64,000 bases of DNA from Aquamicrobium sp. LC103. GTDB taxonomy: Bacteria; Pseudomonadota; Alphaproteobacteria; Rhizobiales; Rhizobiaceae. A program made the translations under genes and the position numbers. Location: positions 1-64,000 of the forward strand of contig NZ_LBCQ02000012.1 in assembly GCF_001014615.2 (NCBI RefSeq), read 5' to 3'. The notes below the pieces were generated by a model, which was not told the origin of the DNA, ran no database searches, and saw only the letters and a program-made list of their open reading frames with translations. The stretch's first letter is position 1. Every line of letters starts with the position of its first letter. Below, in pieces: positions 8,491-17,621 of the stretch.

Positions 8491-9162
8491 TCAGGCGACG
8501 CGACGTTTTTCGTCGTCGACCAGCTTGGTTGCCCCGGAAATGTCGGGCAGATACTCACCCCCGCGCAGCCGCTCGAGCAGCTTTATTTCCGCTTCCTGCA
8601 TGCCCAGCGCCTTTTCGGTCGCCCATTCCGCCTGCCGCGGTGAAAGCACGAGCACGCCGCTTTCGTCGGCGATGATCGCGTCGCCGGGGCTGACGACCTG
8701 GCCGCCGACCGTCACCGGCACGTTGATCGCCCCTTCGAGGCCGAGGATTTTCGTGGTGATCGGCGACGGGCCGCGGCACCACATCGGCATCTCGACCTTG
8801 CGGATCTCGGAGAAATCCGTGGCCGGGCCGTCGATGACGGCGCCGGCTATGCCGGCGATCTTCATCGCATGGGTGACGACGCCGCCCCAGCAGGCGTGGC
8901 GTGTATCGCCGCACCTGTCGACGACGACGAAATCACCGGGCCGGACGATTTTGGTGAGATAGTGGAGGATGGTGGAATCGGCGTGCGGCAGCCGGATGGT
9001 GACCGCCGTTCCCGCGACGCGCTTTTCAGGAAGCACGGCGCGGATCTCCCGGTCGATGAAACCCGAATGCAGGAAGTGGCCGACCGTCGCGGTTTCCACC
9101 TTTTCCATCCTCGCGACGAGTTTCGGATCGATCTGCGCGGGCATGTCGCGAACTTCGAACAT
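8491..9162 (-). CDS. RraA-like / HMG-CHA aldolase-fold protein
   Basis: A 223-residue protein of the RraA/dimethylmenaquinone methyltransferase-like family. Many members outside enterobacteria are 2-oxo-acid aldolases or oxaloacetate decarboxylases rather than RNase E regulators. Family marks are the glycine-rich GDFVVVDRCGDTRHACWGG segment and PGDAIIADESGVLVLSP near the end. The aldolase pair Arg-Asp expected after GAVIDG is not obvious here (GPATDFSEI), so aldolase activity is uncertain. ATG at 9162 follows GAAGAGGA. It lies between the nitrilase-type hydrolase (14-base gap) and the binding protein, so it is likely a catabolic enzyme of this operon. Confidence 0.75.
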   Translation of the reverse strand: MFEVRDMPAQIDPKLVARMEKVETATVGHFLHSGFIDREIRAVLPEKRVAGTAVTIRLPHADSTILHYLTKIVRPGDFVVVDRCGDTRHACWGGVVTHAMKIAGIAGAVIDGPATDFSEIRKVEMPMWCRGPSPITTKILGLEGAINVPVTVGGQVVSPGDAIIADESGVLVLSPRQAEWATEKALGMQEAEIKLLERLRGGEYLPDISGATKLVDDEKRRVA

Positions 9163-9176
9163 GAGGCAGGTCCTCT

Positions 9177-9980
9177 TCAAATCACGTGATGCTGGGCAAC
9201 GGGGACGTCGGCACGGACGCGTCCGACATAGCCGAGGTCGAGACGGGCGCTTGTGGTGCCGACCCCGTCGGAGCATTGGGCGACGATGTGCCCCCACGGG
9301 TCGATCACCATGGAGTGACCCCAGCACCATTTTTTCCCGTCGGCATGCGACAGCGCCTGGCCGACTGCGAGGAAATATGTCTGCGTCTCGATGGCTCGTG
9401 CCCGCGCCAGGACTTCCCAGTGATCCTTGCCGGTCATGAGCGTGAAGGCGGCGGGCAGGACGATGACGTCGGCACCGGCGTCGCGCAGCTTGCGGAACAG
9501 TTCGGGGAAGCGGATGTCGTAGCAGATCGCGCAGCCGACCGTCGTGTCGCCCACCTTGTAGGTGACGATCTCCTCGCCGCGGCTGATCGTGTCGGACTCG
9601 CGGTAGCTGGTGCCGCCGGGAGCGTCGATGTCGAAGAGATGCATCTTGCGGTAGCGCGCCAGCTCCTTGCCGTCTGGGCCGAACACGACCGTCGTGTTGT
9701 AGTGGGCGTTGCCCTCCTTCTCCACGACGCTTCCGGCATGGATAGTCACACCGTGCCTGGCAGCGAGGCCGGACATGAGGCTGTATGCCTCGCCGTCCGG
9801 AAAGGTCTCGCCATTGTCATGGATGTTGCTTCGGCCTTCGCCGAGAAATGCGTAGTATTCAGGCAAGACGATGAGATCGGGAGCTTCCGACTTGACCGTC
9901 TCCTCGACGAGACGCGCGGCCTCCTTGAGGTTTTGGGACTTGTCTTCCCGGGAGTTCATTTGGACGAGACTGACTTTCAA
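9177..9980 (-). CDS. Carbon-nitrogen (nitrilase-superfamily) hydrolase, TTG start
   Basis: A 267-residue amidase of the nitrilase superfamily, with the catalytic triad Glu41 (LPEYYAF), Lys112 (RKMHLFD) and Cys153 (CAICYDIRFPE). It resembles omega-amidase/N-carbamoyl hydrolases. The start is TTG at 9980: AAGGAGG lies seven bases upstream (AAGGAGGATTTAAATTG), and no ATG before the conserved KVSLVQMN beta-strand has a ribosome site. It probably hydrolyses an amide or carbamoyl group of the imported compound. Second gene after the LysR regulator, 110 bases away, and first enzyme of the minus-strand operon. Confidence 0.88.
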   Translation of the reverse strand: MKVSLVQMNSREDKSQNLKEAARLVEETVKSEAPDLIVLPEYYAFLGEGRSNIHDNGETFPDGEAYSLMSGLAARHGVTIHAGSVVEKEGNAHYNTTVVFGPDGKELARYRKMHLFDIDAPGGTSYRESDTISRGEEIVTYKVGDTTVGCAICYDIRFPELFRKLRDAGADVIVLPAAFTLMTGKDHWEVLARARAIETQTYFLAVGQALSHADGKKWCWGHSMVIDPWGHIVAQCSDGVGTTSARLDLGYVGRVRADVPVAQHHVI

Positions 9981-10090
9981 TTTAAATCCTCCTTGGTGGA
10001 GGAAGAAATCTGTCGGACTCTCCAGGGGGGTACAAACGACAAAAAATTGCCTCGGCCCATAGGTTTTTCTTATAGGTGCCGGAACGCGGC

Positions 10091-11005
10091 TCACCGTTCC
10101 GGGCGGCGGAAGGCGCCGCTTCCGCTGAATTCCAGCGCGACCTCGCGGGCCATGCGCGCCAGCATCGCCGGGATGAGATTGTCCTGATGGTCGGCATAGA
10201 CGGCATGCATGTCCAGCGGATGGAACTGTGGCGTGACGTCGAGCTCGACGAGCGCGCCGCTGGCGAGATGGTCGCGCAGGATGTCGGCGGGCAGGGGGGC
10301 GATGCCGATGCCGTCCATCGCGAGCCGCATGATGGTGGCAAGCGAGTTCGAGTTGGATATCGGCGGGGGTTCGATGCCCAGCTCGTGGAACTGGTGCAGC
10401 AGACGATGATGCGGCAGGCTGTCCTTGGAAAAGGCGAGGATCGGATACTCCGCGAGCTCGGCGAGGCCGAGAGGCCGCCCCGCGAGACCGAATTTGGGGC
10501 TTGCAACCCATATGCATCTCGCCGAGCCGAGATCCACATTGGTGAGCCCTTGGCTGACCACGGGTCCCATGAGAAGCGCCAGATCGATCTTCCTTTCCAT
10601 GACGTCGCGGGCGACGTTCAGGCTCGTATCCACGTTCAGGTCGAAGATCACGCCGGGATAGACCTCCTTCACACGTTCGATGAACAGGGGCAGCCAGGCA
10701 TGGGTGATGGAGTCAATCGTGCCGATGCTGACCGAGCCCTTGAGGCTCGCCTGGCCCGAAACCGCCTCCCGGAATTCCGCGGAAGCGATCAGCAGGTTTT
10801 CGGCCTTGTCGAGGGCCTTCTGGCCGACAAGCGTCAGCCGGACGCAGCGGACGTCGCGATCGAACAATTGCACGCCGAGATCGCGTTCGAGCGTGGCGAT
10901 GCGGTTTGAGATGGCAGCCTGCGTGGTGTTCAGCTTCTCCGCCGCGGCGCTGAAGCTTCCAAGCCGCGCCACCCAGAGGAATGTCTCGACAAATCGCAGG
11001 TTCAA
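10091..11005 (-). CDS. LysR-family transcriptional regulator, TTG start
   Basis: A 304-residue LysR-type regulator with an N-terminal winged HTH (residues 1-60, including SFSAAAEKLNTTQAAISNRIATLE) and a two-lobed effector domain. TTG at 11005 is the only start that preserves the complete HTH; it is preceded by AGGGAGG nine bases upstream. It lies just upstream of the hydrolase/RraA/importer operon in the same orientation and back-to-back with the semialdehyde dehydrogenase at 11262. It may control either or both from the 256-base divergent gap. Confidence 0.87.
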   Translation of the reverse strand: MNLRFVETFLWVARLGSFSAAAEKLNTTQAAISNRIATLERDLGVQLFDRDVRCVRLTLVGQKALDKAENLLIASAEFREAVSGQASLKGSVSIGTIDSITHAWLPLFIERVKEVYPGVIFDLNVDTSLNVARDVMERKIDLALLMGPVVSQGLTNVDLGSARCIWVASPKFGLAGRPLGLAELAEYPILAFSKDSLPHHRLLHQFHELGIEPPPISNSNSLATIMRLAMDGIGIAPLPADILRDHLASGALVELDVTPQFHPLDMHAVYADHQDNLIPAMLARMAREVALEFSGSGAFRRPER

Positions 11006-11261
11006 TTGGTTTGGCCTCCCTACCGGTTGTCGATCCGATTCAAGCTTAGTTCACGCGGGAGACGGGAGCCAGCGCGTCCATGCGCTGTTTCTAAAACGTG
11101 ACCGACGACGGTGCTGCGGCGTGAACCGGTAAAGCCGTCGACAAAGGCGATCTTGAAACATTCTCCCCGCGGGTCGGGATGCAATCCGCACAAACTGCCG
11201 GCTGCCGCTGCTAGCTTCGGTGTCGAAACATCGGGTTGCAGTGCAGTCGTGGAGAAAAGGC

Positions 11262-12713
11262 ATGTTTGAAGGGCTGAAGGATCGTTCGCTTCTCGTGGAG
11301 CGCTGCTATGTCGGCGGCGAATGGATCGCTTCCGCTTCGGGCTCGACGATAGCGGTCACGGATCCCGCGACCGGACGGGAAATCGCCCGCGTGCCCGCGC
11401 TCACCGCCTCCGAGACGTCGAGCGCCCTCGCGGCCGCGGAAGCGGCTGGGAGTGAATGGGCGGACGTGCCTGTTTCCCGCCGCGCGGCGCTGCTTGAGCA
11501 ATGGCATGGGCTGATCCTCGACAATCGCGACGATCTCGCCCTCATCATGACGGCCGAGCAGGGCAAGCCGCTCGCCGAGGCGCTCGGCGAGATCGGCTAT
11601 GCCGCCTCCTTCGTGAAGTGGTTCGCCGAGGAAGCGCGTCGCGGCTATGGCGAGATCATTCCGTCGCCTGCCGGCGATCGCCGTATTTTCGCGTTGCGCG
11701 AACCGGTGGGGCTTTCCGTGGCGATCACGCCGTGGAACTTTCCCGCCGCCATGATCACCAGAAAGGCGGCCGCCGCGCTGGCCGCAGGCTGCGCGATGGT
11801 GGTCAAGCCTTCCGAACTCACGCCGCTGTCCGCGCTGGCGCTTGCCCTGCTCGCCGAGCGCGCCGGCATTCCGGCCGGCGTCCTCAGCGTCGTTACCGGC
11901 ATGCCCGACCAGATCGGTCCGCAATTCACCGGCAGCGACAAGGTTCGCAAGCTCTCCTTCACCGGCTCCACCAGGGTAGGTCGGCTGCTGATGCAGGAAT
12001 GTGCTCCGACCCTCAAGCGCCTGAGCCTCGAGCTCGGGGGCAATGCCCCGTTCATCGTCTTCGACGATGCCGATCTCGATCTTGCCGTGGCCGGGCTGAT
12101 GGCGAGCAAGTTCCGCAATGGCGGCCAGACATGCGTCTGCGCCAACCGCGTGCTGGTGCAGCGGGGCGTCTACGCGGAATTCGCCGGACGGCTGGGTGCC
12201 GCGGTGAAGAAGCTCAAGGTCGGCAATGGCTTTGCGCCCGACACGACCATAGGGCCGCTCATCAATGCCGCAGCCGTCGGGAAGGTGGAACGCCATGTCG
12301 TCGACGCCCTGGAGAAAGGTGCCGTTCAATTCGCTGCCAGCGAATGCGCACCAGGCGGAAACTTCGCCGCCCCGCTGGTGCTGACCGATGCAAATCCGGA
12401 CATGGTGCTCGCGCGCGAGGAGACATTCGGCCCGGTGGCTCCGCTGTTTTCCTTCGGCGACGAGGCCGAGGCGGTCGAGCTCGCCAATGCCAGCGAAAGC
12501 GGCCTCGCGGGTTATTTCTACAGCAACGACATGCGCCGGATCTGGCGCGTTGCGGAGCGGCTGGAAACCGGAATGGTCGGCGCGAATACGGGAACGATCT
12601 CGATCGAGGTGGCGCCGTTCGGCGGGATCAAGCAATCCGGCTTCGGGCGTGAGGGCGCCCGTCAGGGCATGGAGGAATATCAGTCAGTCAAGACGCTGCA
12701 TCTGGGCCTTTGA
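11262..12713 (+). CDS. gabD: NAD(P)-dependent succinate-semialdehyde dehydrogenase
   Basis: A 483-residue class 3-like aldehyde dehydrogenase. Catalytic Cys291 is in GGQTCVCANR, the form typical of GabD, and Glu257 in LELGGNAPF; the NAD-binding FTGSTRVG lies at 233-240. Closest by eye to the GabD group, oxidising succinate semialdehyde to succinate, but other short omega-oxo acids are possible. ATG at 11262 follows GGAGAAAAGG; a longer start at 11220 lacks a site. It is a single plus-strand gene between a divergent LysR gene and the convergent AsnC gene, and could take the semialdehyde made by the aminotransferase at 14012-15388. Confidence 0.82.
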   Translation: MFEGLKDRSLLVERCYVGGEWIASASGSTIAVTDPATGREIARVPALTASETSSALAAAEAAGSEWADVPVSRRAALLEQWHGLILDNRDDLALIMTAEQGKPLAEALGEIGYAASFVKWFAEEARRGYGEIIPSPAGDRRIFALREPVGLSVAITPWNFPAAMITRKAAAALAAGCAMVVKPSELTPLSALALALLAERAGIPAGVLSVVTGMPDQIGPQFTGSDKVRKLSFTGSTRVGRLLMQECAPTLKRLSLELGGNAPFIVFDDADLDLAVAGLMASKFRNGGQTCVCANRVLVQRGVYAEFAGRLGAAVKKLKVGNGFAPDTTIGPLINAAAVGKVERHVVDALEKGAVQFAASECAPGGNFAAPLVLTDANPDMVLAREETFGPVAPLFSFGDEAEAVELANASESGLAGYFYSNDMRRIWRVAERLETGMVGANTGTISIEVAPFGGIKQSGFGREGARQGMEEYQSVKTLHLGL

Positions 12714-12741
12714 TCAAGGTTCGGGATGCCGGCCGTCGTGA

Positions 12742-13245
12742 TCAGAAGTCGTTCTCCGTATACGCCATCAGCTCCTTTATCGGCGGCGCCGATTTGATGA
12801 TCGGCGACTTGATCACGATGTAGCTGAAGTATTTTTCGATGCCGATGTTGCGGTCGAGCAGCGTTTCCATCATCTGCTGGTAGTGGTTCACGCTGCGCAC
12901 CACGAAACGTACCAGATAGTCGTAGCCGCCGCTTATCAGATGGCACTCCTGCAGTTCGGGCACGTTCTTGATGCTGGCTTCGAACTTGATGAAGTTTTCC
13001 CTGCGATGGTCGCTGAGAGTGATCTCGGTGAAGACGGTCATCGTCTCCAGAAGCTTGGAGACGTTGATCTGCGCGCCGTAGCCCCGGATGATACCGGCTG
13101 CTTCCAGCCGCTTGACCCGTTGCAGGCAGGGGCTGGGAGACAGCCCCACCGCGTCGGCGAGGCTTACATTGCTCATCCTGCCATCCTGCAGAAGATGAAC
13201 GAGAATGTTTATGTCGATCCGGTCGAGCTTGGGTAGTGCTACCAT
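12742..13245 (-). CDS. Lrp/AsnC-family regulator
   Basis: A 167-residue leucine-responsive-type regulator with an N-terminal HTH (LDRIDINILVHLLQDGR, then SLADAVGLSPSPCLQRVKRLE) and a C-terminal RAM ligand domain ending near KSAPPIKEL. Such proteins sense amino acids. The ATG at 13245 follows GGAAATGCG; longer starts up to 13287 are possible but lose alignment with the family. It is the last gene of the minus-strand operon after the aminotransferase and HAD genes. AsnC regulators (DoeX type) commonly accompany ectoine-degradation genes, which fits the DoeA/DoeB-like pair at 25.9-28.2 kb. Confidence 0.88.
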   Translation of the reverse strand: MVALPKLDRIDINILVHLLQDGRMSNVSLADAVGLSPSPCLQRVKRLEAAGIIRGYGAQINVSKLLETMTVFTEITLSDHRRENFIKFEASIKNVPELQECHLISGGYDYLVRFVVRSVNHYQQMMETLLDRNIGIEKYFSYIVIKSPIIKSAPPIKELMAYTENDF

Positions 13246-13296
13246 CGCATTTCCATAAAAATTGGGCTGCATCGATGTGCAGCCCAAGGAAAACCG

Positions 13297-14025
13297 TCAA
13301 TCTCCGGCGCGAAGTTCTTCCTGATGCGCTTTAACGAGATCGGCCATGCTGTTGAATCTGAAATCGTATTTTGGCATGTCGCCTGGATGCATCGTCGCCC
13401 CGAAGCCGTCGCGATCGTGGCGGCGGTAGATCCACGCGGACGCCAGGCCGAAATTGTTCGCCGGCTTGTGGTCGTGGAACATGCTTTCGGCCGTGTGCAA
13501 GATATCCTTCTTTTCGTAACCGCGTCTGCCGAGCATCTCCAGCATATATTCGAAATTGGCCGGCGCGGGCTTGTAGGAACCTATGTCCTCGGCGGTGTAG
13601 ACGCCGTCGAAATCGACCTGCAGGCGGCGGTTCGATCCCGCGAAGCTCATATTATCGACGTTGGACAGGATCACCAGCTTGTAGTGGCGCTTTAGGTAGT
13701 TGAGCGCGCCGGCGGAATCCTCGAATGCCGGCCAATGCTCGACGCTGCGGCCATAGTCGATGCATTCCGCCCAGGAAACCGAAGCGCCCCATTCCTCCGC
13801 GAGGCGGCGGTATGTCGAGGCCAGGATGTCCCGATAGTTCCTGCCGGGCGTCTGCTTCTGCTGGAAGGATTCGTGGCGGGCGTGCGCTTCGAGGATCTGG
13901 TCGCGGCTGAGCTTGGTCGACAGCCGGTCGGTCAGCGGGCGCAGCGCTTCGACCATGCCGCTTTCCCAGTCGATCAGCGTGCCGTAGCAGTCGAACGTCA
14001 ATACCTTGAAGTCAGTTAGTCGCAT
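13297..14025 (-). CDS. HAD hydrolase, haloacid dehalogenase type II-like
   Basis: A 242-residue haloacid-dehalogenase-superfamily protein. Motif I is DCYGTLIDW with the nucleophile Asp12, motif II is ILSNVDN, motif III Lys is in SYKPAP, and the acidic motif IV is in the HTAESMFHDHKPANN region. The alpha-helical cap and length fit L-2-haloacid dehalogenases, though many relatives act on phosphate esters. The ATG at 14025 overlaps the aminotransferase 3' end by 14 bases, indicating coupling. Its role in the operon is unclear; it does not belong to known ectoine or betaine degradation sets. Confidence 0.82.
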   Translation of the reverse strand: MRLTDFKVLTFDCYGTLIDWESGMVEALRPLTDRLSTKLSRDQILEAHARHESFQQKQTPGRNYRDILASTYRRLAEEWGASVSWAECIDYGRSVEHWPAFEDSAGALNYLKRHYKLVILSNVDNMSFAGSNRRLQVDFDGVYTAEDIGSYKPAPANFEYMLEMLGRRGYEKKDILHTAESMFHDHKPANNFGLASAWIYRRHDRDGFGATMHPGDMPKYDFRFNSMADLVKAHQEELRAGD

Positions 14026-15388
14026 CACGGATATCCTTCAGTTCAAGAACCTCGTTGAGGGTGGATTCAAGCCGTTCGACGATCAGATCGACTTCGTCCA
14101 GCGAGCAGGTCAGGGGCGGGGCGAGGCCGATTATGTTGTCGGCGAACGCCCGGAAGATCAGGCCGTTCTTGTAGCCGATCGTGGCCAGACGGTCAGCCAG
14201 ATTGATTTCCGCGTCATGCTTGCGCTTCGTCTCCTTATCGGCCACGAGTTCGATCCCGGCAAGCAAGCCGCGCGAACGAACATCGCCGACCAGCGGATGA
14301 GCGAGAAGATCGCGGAGCCGCGTCTCGAAGTGAAGCCCCGATTTCTGGCCGTTGGCGAGGATGCCGCCGTCGGTATAGAGGCGGATCGCTTCGAGACCCA
14401 CCGCAGCGCTGACTGGATGGCCCGAATAGGTGAAGCCGTGCCCGATCGCGGCCCCCTCGGGCGCGCGGTCCGCGATGGTGCGGTAAACTCTCTCCGACAA
14501 TATGGTCGCGCCCATCGGCGCATAGCCCGCCGTCAGGCCCTTGGCGACCGTCATGATGTCCGGCGCGACGCCTTCCGCCTCGCAGGCGAACATCGGCCCG
14601 GTGCGGCCGAAGCCCGTAATCACCTCGTCGGCGACGAACAGGATGTCGAGGTCGCGGCAGGCCTCTCGCATGGCGGCGAGCCATCCTTGCGGCGGCACGA
14701 TCACGCCTCCGGATCCTTGCACCGGCTCGCAGAAGAACGCAGCGACGTTTTGCGCGCCCAGCTCATCCACCTTGGCGCGCAATTGCGCCACGGAGTCGGC
14801 GATCACGTCCGCATCGGCGCCGGTGCGGTGGCGATAGGGGTAGGGCGAGGGGATGTGGTGCTGGTCGGGTGCGGGCAGGTTGAAATTCGCATGGAAGGAC
14901 GAGAGGGCCGTTAGCCCCGAACCGACGGTGGACGAGCCGTGATAGCCGCGCTGCAGCGCGATCATGTGCCGCTTTTCCGGTTTGCCGGCGACATTCCAGA
15001 AATAGCGGATGAACTTCACCGCGCTGTCGACCGCGTCCGACCCGCCGAGCGTGAAATAGACATGGTCGAGATCGCCGGGCGTGAGTTCGGCGATCCGGGC
15101 GGCAAGGCGAACGGCGGGCTCGCTGGTGAAATGGAAGTAACCGGTGGCGTAGGGAAGTTTCGCCATCTGCTCGGCGGCGACATCGACGATGGTCTTCTGC
15201 CCGTAGCCGACATTGACGCACCACAAGCCCGCGAAGCCGTCGAGCAGCCTGTGGCCGGAACTGTCCGTCACATAGCATCCGTCTCCCGAAGCCAGCACGG
15301 TCGCGCCGCGGCGCTCATGCGTCTTCCACGACGTTACCGGATGAATCAGGTGATCGTGGTCCATGTTCAGGAGGCTGTTCGAAAGCAT
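14012..15388 (-). CDS. Class III PLP-dependent aminotransferase
   Basis: A 458-residue omega-amino acid/diamine transaminase. PLP-binding Lys283 is in VAKGLTAGYAPMGA, the cofactor Asp is in FVADEVITGFGRTG, and GGSDAVDSAVKFIRYF contains the phosphate-binding turn. It resembles beta-alanine, putrescine or taurine:pyruvate enzymes and the DoeD group. ATG at 15388 has a weak GGAA upstream; a start at 15442 adds an unlike segment. It lies 155 bases after the flavin demethylase gene in the same direction, and its 3' end overlaps the HAD gene. In a DoeA/DoeB-like pathway it would convert a diamino acid to a semialdehyde; this is inference. Confidence 0.88.
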   Translation of the reverse strand: MLSNSLLNMDHDHLIHPVTSWKTHERRGATVLASGDGCYVTDSSGHRLLDGFAGLWCVNVGYGQKTIVDVAAEQMAKLPYATGYFHFTSEPAVRLAARIAELTPGDLDHVYFTLGGSDAVDSAVKFIRYFWNVAGKPEKRHMIALQRGYHGSSTVGSGLTALSSFHANFNLPAPDQHHIPSPYPYRHRTGADADVIADSVAQLRAKVDELGAQNVAAFFCEPVQGSGGVIVPPQGWLAAMREACRDLDILFVADEVITGFGRTGPMFACEAEGVAPDIMTVAKGLTAGYAPMGATILSERVYRTIADRAPEGAAIGHGFTYSGHPVSAAVGLEAIRLYTDGGILANGQKSGLHFETRLRDLLAHPLVGDVRSRGLLAGIELVADKETKRKHDAEINLADRLATIGYKNGLIFRAFADNIIGLAPPLTCSLDEVDLIVERLESTLNEVLELKDIRDATN

Positions 15389-15543
15389 TTTTCGTATTCC
15401 ATTGTCTTCTCTGCCGGCCAACCTAGCCCATTGAAATTCCATGGGGTGCTGCGTCGGCGATCCTTTCGGCAGAAATGTTCGTTATCTCGAGATGCCGCAC
15501 AAGTTTCTGCTGTCGAAGATCGGATGTTGGACGAGCGTCGTCT

Positions 15544-17607
15544 TCAGAACGTGATGCAGAGACGCAGCGCGTCGTAGATGGCGGCGTGGAGCGACCTGCT
15601 GGTGACGGCATCGCCGATGCGGTAGAGTTCGAAGCCTTCGGCACCTGCCGGTCGCGGCTGCTTTCTTATTGCAAGCAGCGCATCCTGATCGGTGACGCCC
15701 TTGTTCACCGACATGTCGCGCAGGCCGTCGAAAACGTCCGTCATCGGGACGGTGCCGTGTTCGACGACCACCTGCGCGGTCCTGAGCACCATTTCCTTGC
15801 CGGTGAGCTGATGCCGAAACGTCGCATCGAGTGCATTGTCGGCCTTGCGTACCTTCTCGAGCTTGTATTCCTGGATGACAGGCACTTCCAATTCGGCGAG
15901 TTGCTTGCGGTAAGTCGTGCGCGACTGATATTCCATTTCCGGTGCGAGAACGGGATCGAGCGTGACCAGCCGCACCGCATGGCCGCTTCCGACCAGATGC
16001 ACCGCCGTGGAAGGAGCCGGATGGCGCCCGGTTCCGTCATAGATCACGATGTCGTCGCGTGCCTGCGTCGGCTCCAGCAGGACGTCCCAGACACTGGTGC
16101 AATGCTCGGCACCGTCGATCCAGTCCATATCGGGGATGCCGCCGGTGGCGACGACCACGATGTCGGGGTTCTCGGCGAGCACGTCGTCCGGCTCCGCGTA
16201 AAAATCGGTGCGGATATCGACGCCCAGATGCTGCAGCTCGCTCTCCCGCCAATCGACGACGCCGTACATGTCGCGCCGCCATCCCGCCTGGGCGGCCGCG
16301 ATCATCTGGCCGCCAACCTTGCTTGCGGCCTCGAAGAGGACCACCCTGTGGCCGGCCTCGGCGCTGACGCGAGCCGCCTCCAGACCGGCGGGACCGCCAC
16401 CCACAACGACGACTTTGCGACCGGGGGTTTGCGATTGCTCGATGACCTGCGGAAGCTGCGTCTCGCGGCCGGTCGCGGCGTTGTGCACGCAGGCCACCTT
16501 GCGATAGAGGCAGTGCGAGGCGCCCACGCAGGGGCGGATGCGGTCTTCCTCGCCGCGCATGAGCTTGTTGACGATCTGCGGATCGGCGATGTGGGCGCGC
16601 GTCATGCCGACCATATCCACCAGCCCCTCGGCGACGGCGAAGCGCGCCGTCGAGAGATCGGCAATCTTGGCCGCATGGAAGACGGGCAGCCTGGTATGCT
16701 GCTTGAAGAGACCAACTGGCTTGAGGAACGGCGCGAGCGGCTGTGCCATGCTCGGGATGTTGAACGTAAGGAGCGCCAGCTCGGTATCGAGCCTGCCGAA
16801 AATGCAGTTGAAGAAGTCGACGTGTCCTTCGCGCTCGAAGAGCTCGGCCGCCTTCAGGGCATCCTCGAAGGTCAGCCCGTTCTCGTCTGCCTCGTCGATA
16901 TCGTAGCGTATGCCGACAATGAAATCGTCGCCGACCTGCTTGCGGATCTCCTCGTGGACCATGAGACCGAAGCGGGCGCGGTTCTCGATCGAGCCGCCGA
17001 AGCCGTCGGTACGGAAATTGGTCAGGGGGGAGAGGAACTGGCCGATGAGATGCCCGCCGGTCATCGTCTCCAGACCGTCCAGACCACCTTCCTTGCAGCG
17101 CCGTGCTGCCTCGCCATACTGCTTGACGACGCGCTTTATGTCGTGCGCGTCCATCTCGCGCGAGAAGCTGCGATGCCCGACCTCACGCAGTCGGGACGGG
17201 GCGATGTTGGGCAGCCAGTTGACGACCGACGAGTCGGCGCGCCGGCCGAGATGGCTGATCTGGATCATCAGCGCGGCGCCATGGGCGTGGATGCGTTCGG
17301 CAAAGCTCTGGAAATGCGGAATGACGGCGTCGGCGGAAACGTCCATCTGGCTGCCGCCCCAGTTGGAATCCGGCGCGATCATCGACGAGCCGCCGAACAT
17401 CGTCAGCGCGAGCCCTCCCCTGGCCTTCTCCTCGTGATAGCGCTGGTAGAGCTCCTTCGGCATGGCACCGTCATCCAGCGTTGCCGCGTGGCTGGTGCTC
17501 ATGATCCGGTTCTTCAGGGTGAGATGGCGGATCCGCAGCGGCTGAAGCAACGGGTCCTTCTTGAGCCTGGCGGAGAGGCTTGCTGTATCGGGTGTGACGA
17601 CTGTCAT
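15544..17607 (-). CDS. TMADH/old-yellow-enzyme-type NADH:flavin oxidoreductase
   Basis: A 687-residue fusion of an FMN-binding TIM barrel (residues about 10-350, with HLIGQFLSPLTNFRTDGFGG and the FMN-phosphate VDMVGMTR) and an NAD/FAD-binding half (KVVVVGGGPAGLEAARV near 390), as in trimethylamine dehydrogenase and N-methylproline/stachydrine demethylases. The Fe-S segment reads CVGASHC...VAC, so the second Cys of the usual C-x2-C-x2-C is Ala. This resembles the betaine-demethylase branch more than TMADH itself. Start ATG 17607 lies 14 bases after the transporter ATPase stop. The likely role is oxidative demethylation or a related step on the compound imported by the dipeptide-type transporter. 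Confidence 0.85.
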   Translation of the reverse strand: MTVVTPDTASLSARLKKDPLLQPLRIRHLTLKNRIMSTSHAATLDDGAMPKELYQRYHEEKARGGLALTMFGGSSMIAPDSNWGGSQMDVSADAVIPHFQSFAERIHAHGAALMIQISHLGRRADSSVVNWLPNIAPSRLREVGHRSFSREMDAHDIKRVVKQYGEAARRCKEGGLDGLETMTGGHLIGQFLSPLTNFRTDGFGGSIENRARFGLMVHEEIRKQVGDDFIVGIRYDIDEADENGLTFEDALKAAELFEREGHVDFFNCIFGRLDTELALLTFNIPSMAQPLAPFLKPVGLFKQHTRLPVFHAAKIADLSTARFAVAEGLVDMVGMTRAHIADPQIVNKLMRGEEDRIRPCVGASHCLYRKVACVHNAATGRETQLPQVIEQSQTPGRKVVVVGGGPAGLEAARVSAEAGHRVVLFEAASKVGGQMIAAAQAGWRRDMYGVVDWRESELQHLGVDIRTDFYAEPDDVLAENPDIVVVATGGIPDMDWIDGAEHCTSVWDVLLEPTQARDDIVIYDGTGRHPAPSTAVHLVGSGHAVRLVTLDPVLAPEMEYQSRTTYRKQLAELEVPVIQEYKLEKVRKADNALDATFRHQLTGKEMVLRTAQVVVEHGTVPMTDVFDGLRDMSVNKGVTDQDALLAIRKQPRPAGAEGFELYRIGDAVTSRSLHAAIYDALRLCITF

Positions 17608-17621
17608 GATCTCAAGGTGGC

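Noticed and set aside
8491-9162. Calling the RraA-like gene an RNase E regulator or menaquinone methyltransferase
   Set aside because: These are legacy names for the fold; the operon context with importer and amidase favours a catabolic role, and the specific reaction cannot be fixed.
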